NCBI GenBank assembly: GCA_964502215.1
Contig: CAZCUN010000005.1
Span: 25,149 to 89,148, forward strand
DNA length: 64,000 nucleotides
Direction of reading: 5' to 3'
From: JAALLB01 sp964502215
GTDB taxonomy: Bacteria > Pseudomonadota > Alphaproteobacteria > Rhizobiales > Rhizobiaceae
In this document: positions 59,929 through 64,000 of the stretch, piece by piece
How the letters are laid out: each line of letters starts with the position of its first letter
Numbering within the stretch: the stretch's first letter is position 1
Program-made: the position numbers and the translations under genes
Notes under the pieces: model-generated
The model's database searches: none
What the model was told of the DNA's origin: nothing
Seen by the model: only the letters and a program-made list of their open reading frames with translations

Positions 59929-60702
59929 CTAACCCAAACCACACCGTGCCCTAATCACTTCATCGCGTAAACTCACATCATCGCCGTCGAACTCTCTCGC
60001 ATCATCTGTTGCTAACCAGCAGATTGCTTGTGCTGGCCATTCTGCTGGGATGTGGACGGATGGGTCTAATTGTGAGACTGGGTTTATGCCTGAGGCTTTG
60101 ATGCCTATTTGCATGTCGGTTGCGACTGTTCCGGGCGACAAGCCTACTACGCGAATGCCTTTGTTGGCGTATTCTATGTGCGTTGCTTTGGTCAGCATAA
60201 GGGCTGCGGCCTTGGAAGAACAATAATGGCTCCAGCCTTCAAGTGCGGCGGTTGCTGCCCCTGATGATATGTTGATGATTGTGCCTTCGCCTCGTGCTTC
60301 CATGCCGGGCAGGGTAGCGTGCAGCATGTTGAAGATGCCTTTGACATTTACATCAATCACCTTGCCCCAATCTTGTGGGTCGATGTCCGTGATATTGCCA
60401 ATGGGTTCGATCAGGCCAGCGTTGTTGACGACGATATCGATCTTGCCAAACTTCATGATTGTTTGAGCGACCATGCTGTTGACCTGATTGTAATTTGCAA
60501 CGTCACAAGCAATGGCGATTGCTTCGCCGCCACTGGCATTTATCTCATTTGCTAAATCAGAAATTGCGTCTTGTGAGCGGGCGGCTAGAACGACCTTCAT
60601 GCCAAATTCGCCCATGCGTCTGGCGGTTGCAGCACCGATGCCTTTGCTAGCGCCAGTGATGATTGCGACTTTGTTTTGAAGCTCGGCTTTGAAATCTTGC
60701 AT
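59929..60702 (-). CDS. Short-chain dehydrogenase/reductase
   Basis: A 257-residue cytoplasmic SDR. Cofactor motif GASKGIGAATARR near the N-terminus, NNAG (VVNNAGLIEPIG) and active site Ser...Tyr-x3-Lys (ISSGAAT ... HYCSSKAAALML). The NAD(P) preference and substrate are not predictable. Start ATG 60702; convergent with the preceding membrane gene (2 bases apart). Confidence 0.9.
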   Translation of the reverse strand: MQDFKAELQNKVAIITGASKGIGAATARRMGEFGMKVVLAARSQDAISDLANEINASGGEAIAIACDVANYNQVNSMVAQTIMKFGKIDIVVNNAGLIEPIGNITDIDPQDWGKVIDVNVKGIFNMLHATLPGMEARGEGTIINISSGAATAALEGWSHYCSSKAAALMLTKATHIEYANKGIRVVGLSPGTVATDMQIGIKASGINPVSQLDPSVHIPAEWPAQAICWLATDDAREFDGDDVSLRDEVIRARCGLG

Positions 60703-60755
60703 AATCTATCTCGTCTTATTGATGTAAGCTTAACTTACGACGAGTGGGTATTATT

Positions 60756-61250
60756 TCAAGCAGGTAATTGCGGTTCTTCTATCATTTCCACTTCTTCATC
60801 TGATTCAATACCTTCTTCTAAGTCACTGATTTCAGATTCGTTTTCTGGAAGTTCTTCTGGCGTATCCATCATTTTATCAAGCGTCTCATTGGCTTTTTTC
60901 AAGCCATTAGAAAGCTGTGAGCTTGGTTTCATAAAAGCACCTTCATAAAGGGGTTTAACCGCTGAATGAATACCAAACGAATTTGCGTGTGCGCTGATGA
61001 CGCCTTTCTCTAGCAGTTGTGATTTTAGGGCGGAGGCGGTTGCAGCATCTACTTTTAACAAGCGCTCTAACATGCCTGGGCTGATTTTTTTATGAGCTCG
61101 AACAATCATCTCTGCCCACTTATAGGTATGGCTTGAGACCGTTGCAGCGGCTGTTGGTGTCGTGCCTGCAAGTGCTGATGCAGGAAGGGATGGCACAAGC
61201 GGCATAATGCCAAGTGCGCCAATGGATTTTAATAAGCTACGTCTTTTCAT
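60756..61250 (-). CDS. Exported hypothetical protein with acidic tail
   Basis: A 164-residue protein with a twin-arginine-like signal (MKRRSLLKSIGALGIMPLVP, KRRSLLK). The middle has helical segments (MLERLLKVDAATASALKSQL; PLYEGAFMKPSSQLSNGL) and the last 50 residues are strongly acidic (EELPENESEISDLEEGIESD). No family recognised. Start ATG 61250. It is separate from neighbours and may be of Tat-dependent or Sec export. Confidence 0.65.
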   Translation of the reverse strand: MKRRSLLKSIGALGIMPLVPSLPASALAGTTPTAAATVSSHTYKWAEMIVRAHKKISPGMLERLLKVDAATASALKSQLLEKGVISAHANSFGIHSAVKPLYEGAFMKPSSQLSNGLKKANETLDKMMDTPEELPENESEISDLEEGIESDEEVEMIEEPQLPA

Positions 61251-61343
61251 GCCATAGACATAGTCATGAAACCCCTTGATTAAAAGGGCGGTTGACAGTT
61301 GTTTACTGATAGGTCAGCATTACTGACATATTGGAGATGCCTC

Positions 61344-61937
61344 ATGCCGTTAGATGTTTTTCTTGCCCTGCTACTGTTTTCTTTTGCCTCGTCGATTACG
61401 CCAGGGCCAAATAATATTATGCTTTTAGCCTCTGGTGTGAATTTTGGATTTCGTAAAACCATTCCGCATATGTTTGGGATTGCTTTTGGGTTTGGCTTAT
61501 TGCTACTGGCCGTTGGTTTTGGGTTGCGTGAGGTGTTTACGCAGTTTCCTATTATGGAGTTGGTTTTAAAAGTCCTTGGCGGTGCATATCTGCTTTATCT
61601 TGCTTGGCAGATTGCAAATTCGGGTTCTGTCAAAAGTGGTAAAGTGACGAGCAAACCGATGAGCTTTATGGCCGCCGCACTTTTTCAGTGGGTGAACCCA
61701 AAAGCTTGGGTGATGGCGATTTATGCGATGACGGCTTATACGGGGCAGCCTGATTTTACGACGGGCGTTTTCATTGTTGTGTTTGCTTTTGTGGTGATCA
61801 ATTTTCCAAGTGTTGCTGTTTGGTGTGGGTTTGGGGTTGCACTTCGCGAGTGGCTTTCTGACCCTAAGCGGCTTAAAATTTTCAATGTTACCATGGCATT
61901 TTTTCTGGTGGCTAGTTTATATCCAATGCTCAAGTGA
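61344..61937 (+). CDS. LysE family amino acid exporter
   Basis: A 197-residue membrane protein of the LysE/RhtB family with six helices. Motif FASSITPGPNNIMLLASGVNFGFRK near the N-terminus, then LGGAYLLYLAWQIA and FQWVNPKAWVMAI. Exports basic or neutral amino acids. Start ATG 61344 with GGAGAT upstream; a longer frame from 61299 lacks a site and would start with a non-membrane segment. Confidence 0.9.
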   Translation: MPLDVFLALLLFSFASSITPGPNNIMLLASGVNFGFRKTIPHMFGIAFGFGLLLLAVGFGLREVFTQFPIMELVLKVLGGAYLLYLAWQIANSGSVKSGKVTSKPMSFMAAALFQWVNPKAWVMAIYAMTAYTGQPDFTTGVFIVVFAFVVINFPSVAVWCGFGVALREWLSDPKRLKIFNVTMAFFLVASLYPMLK

Positions 61938-61991
61938 TTTGATGTCGTAATAGTGCTTTTGTGAAGATCAGAATCGTGGCATTGCTTTAAG

Positions 61992-63119
61992 ATGGAATTT
62001 TCACCTCAACAAGATGACGCACTCTTAGCGGCAAGCCGATGGTTAAAAGCAGGGGATCGTCAGGTCTTCAGGCTATTTGGATACGCAGGAACAGGCAAGA
62101 CAACGCTCGCGCGTCATTTGGCTGAAGGCGTTGATGGTGATGTGCTGTTTGCCGCTTTTACAGGCAAGGCTGCGCAGGTTCTTCGCACACGCGGTGCTTC
62201 CAAGGCTTCGACCATCCATTCGCTGATTTATCGCCCCAAGGGGGAAGACTTGGTGGAGGATGAAGAAACTGGCAAGAAAGAAGTCTTGCCGACCTTTTCT
62301 CTTAATCGTCAAAGCCCAGTTTCTAAGGCTGATCTTATTATCATTGATGAATGCTCGATGGTGGATGAAGATTTGGGGCGTGATCTTTTGTCTTTTGGTA
62401 CGCCAGTGCTAGTGCTGGGTGATCCAGGCCAGTTGCCGCCCGTTTCTGGTGGTGGTTTTTTCACGGAACACGAGCCGGATATCTTGCTGGAAGAAATTCA
62501 CCGCCAAGCAAGAGATAATCCAATTATTGAGCTTGCTCGCCAAGTGCGTGAAGGCAATCAGGTGATGATTGGCAATTATGGTGATGCAGCTAAGGTGATC
62601 TCTAAGGCTGATGTCGATACCGATGAAGTGCTTGAAGCTGATCAAGTGTTGGTAGGGACTAACAAAACGAGACGGTCATATAATCAGCGGTTGCGGGATT
62701 TGAAGGGTTTTGAAGGACCATTGCCTGCTGCAGGCGATAAGCTGGTTTGTCTTCGCAATGACCCTAAAAAAGGGCTGTTGAATGGCTCGTTATGGCAGGT
62801 GACCAGTGCTGCTCGCACTGTGAAGCCTGCGATGAATATTTTAATTCGAACAGAAGATGAGGGCGTTGATCGCCACTCTGCGAAGGTGAAGCTTTTAAAG
62901 GCCGCTTTTGAAGAACCAGAAAAAGAAATCCCGTGGCAAATCAAACGCCGCCATGACGATTTTGATTATGGTTACGCACTTACGGTGCATAAGGCACAAG
63001 GCTCGCAATGGGAAAATGTTTATCTTTTTGATGAGAGCTACGCGTTTCGCGAACATCGTGACCGTTGGCTTTATACTGCAATTACACGTGCTGCTGAAAA
63101 ATTAACAATCGTTAAGTAG
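61992..63119 (+). CDS. RecD-like ATP-dependent helicase
   Basis: A 375-residue superfamily 1B DNA helicase. Walker A FGYAGTGKTTLARHL near residue 30, Walker B IIIDECSMVDEDL, GDPGQLPPVSGGGFF (motif III), and the C-terminal UvrD_C_2-like DYGYALTVHKAQGSQWENVYLF and TAITRAAEKLTIV. It lacks RecB/RecC partners and is shorter than RecD, so it is a stand-alone RecD2-like protein, probably in replication-fork or recombination processing. Start ATG 61992. Confidence 0.88.
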   Translation: MEFSPQQDDALLAASRWLKAGDRQVFRLFGYAGTGKTTLARHLAEGVDGDVLFAAFTGKAAQVLRTRGASKASTIHSLIYRPKGEDLVEDEETGKKEVLPTFSLNRQSPVSKADLIIIDECSMVDEDLGRDLLSFGTPVLVLGDPGQLPPVSGGGFFTEHEPDILLEEIHRQARDNPIIELARQVREGNQVMIGNYGDAAKVISKADVDTDEVLEADQVLVGTNKTRRSYNQRLRDLKGFEGPLPAAGDKLVCLRNDPKKGLLNGSLWQVTSAARTVKPAMNILIRTEDEGVDRHSAKVKLLKAAFEEPEKEIPWQIKRRHDDFDYGYALTVHKAQGSQWENVYLFDESYAFREHRDRWLYTAITRAAEKLTIVK

Positions 63120-63198
63120 GTTTTCATCATTAACTATTTATTACCTATAATTTTATATCAATGAAATAGGTTTGTAGCCTTCAATTTAAGTTGTGGGG

Positions 63199-64000
63199 AT
63201 GAAATTGTTTAATAATAGTATTTTTAGCGTGCGTGTCAGGTATCTTTTTAGTTTGCTGCTAATTGGATTGCTTGGTGCAATTTTTATAGTTTCATTTAAC
63301 TATTATAACCGTGATATTTCTAATCTAAATAATTTAAGCGCAGAATTTATCCAGTTAGGAGAGGTTGCTGAACAAGTAACCTTTAATTCAGAGCGATTGA
63401 TCAGTTCACCTGGTGAAGATAGAACAAAGGCAACGCTTGAATTTCTTAATCAGAATTACAAAGACCTGAAAAGCAACATTTTTAATGTCGAAAAAGCCTT
63501 ACAGGAAACTCGTCCGTATTTAGTTGGAAATTTTAGTAAAATCACACTTTTAGAAGGTGATCCTCTTTGGGTCTATAAAGACATGGCAACCCGTGTTGAA
63601 GAGATTTTTAGCATAAGAGACTTACACCTGCCTAGTAACAAAGAATACTTTATTGATTCTAAAAACGTAAAACGGCTTATCTTTTATTACGATCCTTATA
63701 CTTCTGCTGCCAAGCGGGTTACCAACATACATGAGTTATTGATTGCACAGTTCGAAGAAAAGCAAGTTTCCTTTCTATCCGATAATATAGCTCAAGCAGC
63801 GCAATCCTTGAAAAAAGTTACAACAATTTTTGTTGCGACGGGACTTTTTGCATTGTTAGCCATTGGTATATTTATATTTATTCCTATGGAAAGAACTATC
63901 TATAAACAGTTTAAAAAGTTAAAAGTTGCCAATGAAAAGGTGAAGCTCGCCGATCGTGCTAAGTCTGAGTTTTTGGCTAATATGTCTCATGAGATACGTA
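63199..64000 (+). CDS. Membrane sensor histidine kinase (3' end cut by window)
   Basis: About 267 visible residues from ATG 63199. One membrane helix (YLFSLLLIGLLGAIFIVSF), a periplasmic sensor region of about 180 residues, a second helix (IFVATGLFALLAIGIFIFI) and a linker lead to the HisKA H-box FLANMSHEIR, whose His would be autophosphorylated. The catalytic ATPase domain and any receiver lie beyond the window. The periplasmic domain shows no known sensor signature. A nearby GTG at 63193 is an alternative start. Confidence 0.85.
   Translation, partial: MKLFNNSIFSVRVRYLFSLLLIGLLGAIFIVSFNYYNRDISNLNNLSAEFIQLGEVAEQVTFNSERLISSPGEDRTKATLEFLNQNYKDLKSNIFNVEKALQETRPYLVGNFSKITLLEGDPLWVYKDMATRVEEIFSIRDLHLPSNKEYFIDSKNVKRLIFYYDPYTSAAKRVTNIHELLIAQFEEKQVSFLSDNIAQAAQSLKKVTTIFVATGLFALLAIGIFIFIPMERTIYKQFKKLKVANEKVKLADRAKSEFLANMSHEIR

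Noticed and set aside
1..64000. CRISPR arrays, tRNA/rRNA genes, prophage or insertion sequences
   Set aside because: Looked for direct repeats with spacers, cloverleaf-like patterns, integrase or transposase proteins; none seen apart from the tmRNA.

Overview
This is chromosomal DNA from an alphaproteobacterium, most likely a low-GC and possibly marine member of the Hyphomicrobiales (Rhizobiales). The basis is gene content and order: bamD-recN-ligA; an alpha-type sspB next to a circularly permuted two-piece tmRNA gene; small families such as DUF4169 and RHH_4; DUF1194, DUF3422 and DUF3750 proteins; and the run thyA-folA-hflK-hflC-DUF2065-degP. The DNA is AT-rich by eye; GC was not computed. 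Most of the window is ordinary core chromosome with tight operons, TTG/GTG starts and many 1-8 bp gene overlaps.

Layout. 0-6 kb: bamD (5' end missing), recN, ligA, azlC-azlD. 6-11 kb: a His/Arg-rich secreted protein, aminopeptidase P, a 51-aa DUF1127-like protein, prmA, and amtB followed by a PII gene (reverse of the usual order). 11-14 kb: a LysM protein, then a TbpB-like surface lipoprotein and a Slam-type (DUF560) outer-membrane translocon, which look like a complete type XI secretion pair with an intercistronic attenuator. 14.5-16.1 kb: isocitrate lyase aceA, behind a regulatory region rich in direct and inverted repeats. 17.0-18.5 kb: a small accessory island of palindromic repeats, a winged-helix protein and two small conserved orphan proteins. 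18.5-21.2 kb: uvrD/pcrA carrying an in-frame, palindrome-rich insert of about 90 codons. 21.3-23.9 kb: an ECF sigma factor overlapping a membrane-anchored VWA protein. 24-31 kb: DM13, DUF3422, BLUF photoreceptor, sulfatase (BetC-like), a broken sodC, a class II aldolase and DUF3750. 31-41 kb: a degenerate-GGDEF/EAL protein, class V aminotransferase, ClC channel, a GlcD/D-lactate-type FAD oxidase and a large AsmA protein. 41-42.3 kb: RHH_4, DUF4169, sspB and ssrA. 42.4-51 kb: cfa, a DUF1194 VWA protein, an ICL/PEPM enzyme, thyA-folA, then hflK-hflC-DUF2065-degP. 51-58 kb: GNAT, miaA, an outer-membrane protein, and an ilv operon with a leader-peptide attenuator, in which a GST and a DMT exporter sit between the two acetolactate synthase subunits. 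58-64 kb: an ArsR repressor divergent from a fatty-acid desaturase, an SDR, a LysE exporter, a RecD-like helicase and the start of a sensor histidine kinase.

The most notable items are the Slam/TbpB-like pair with its attenuator, the palindromic insert inside uvrD, the 17-18.5 kb small-gene island, the permuted tmRNA beside its protease adaptor sspB, the decayed sodC, the ilv leader attenuator, and a perfect hairpin that holds the DUF2065 start codon in its loop. No CRISPR array, tRNA, rRNA, insertion sequence or prophage was seen.
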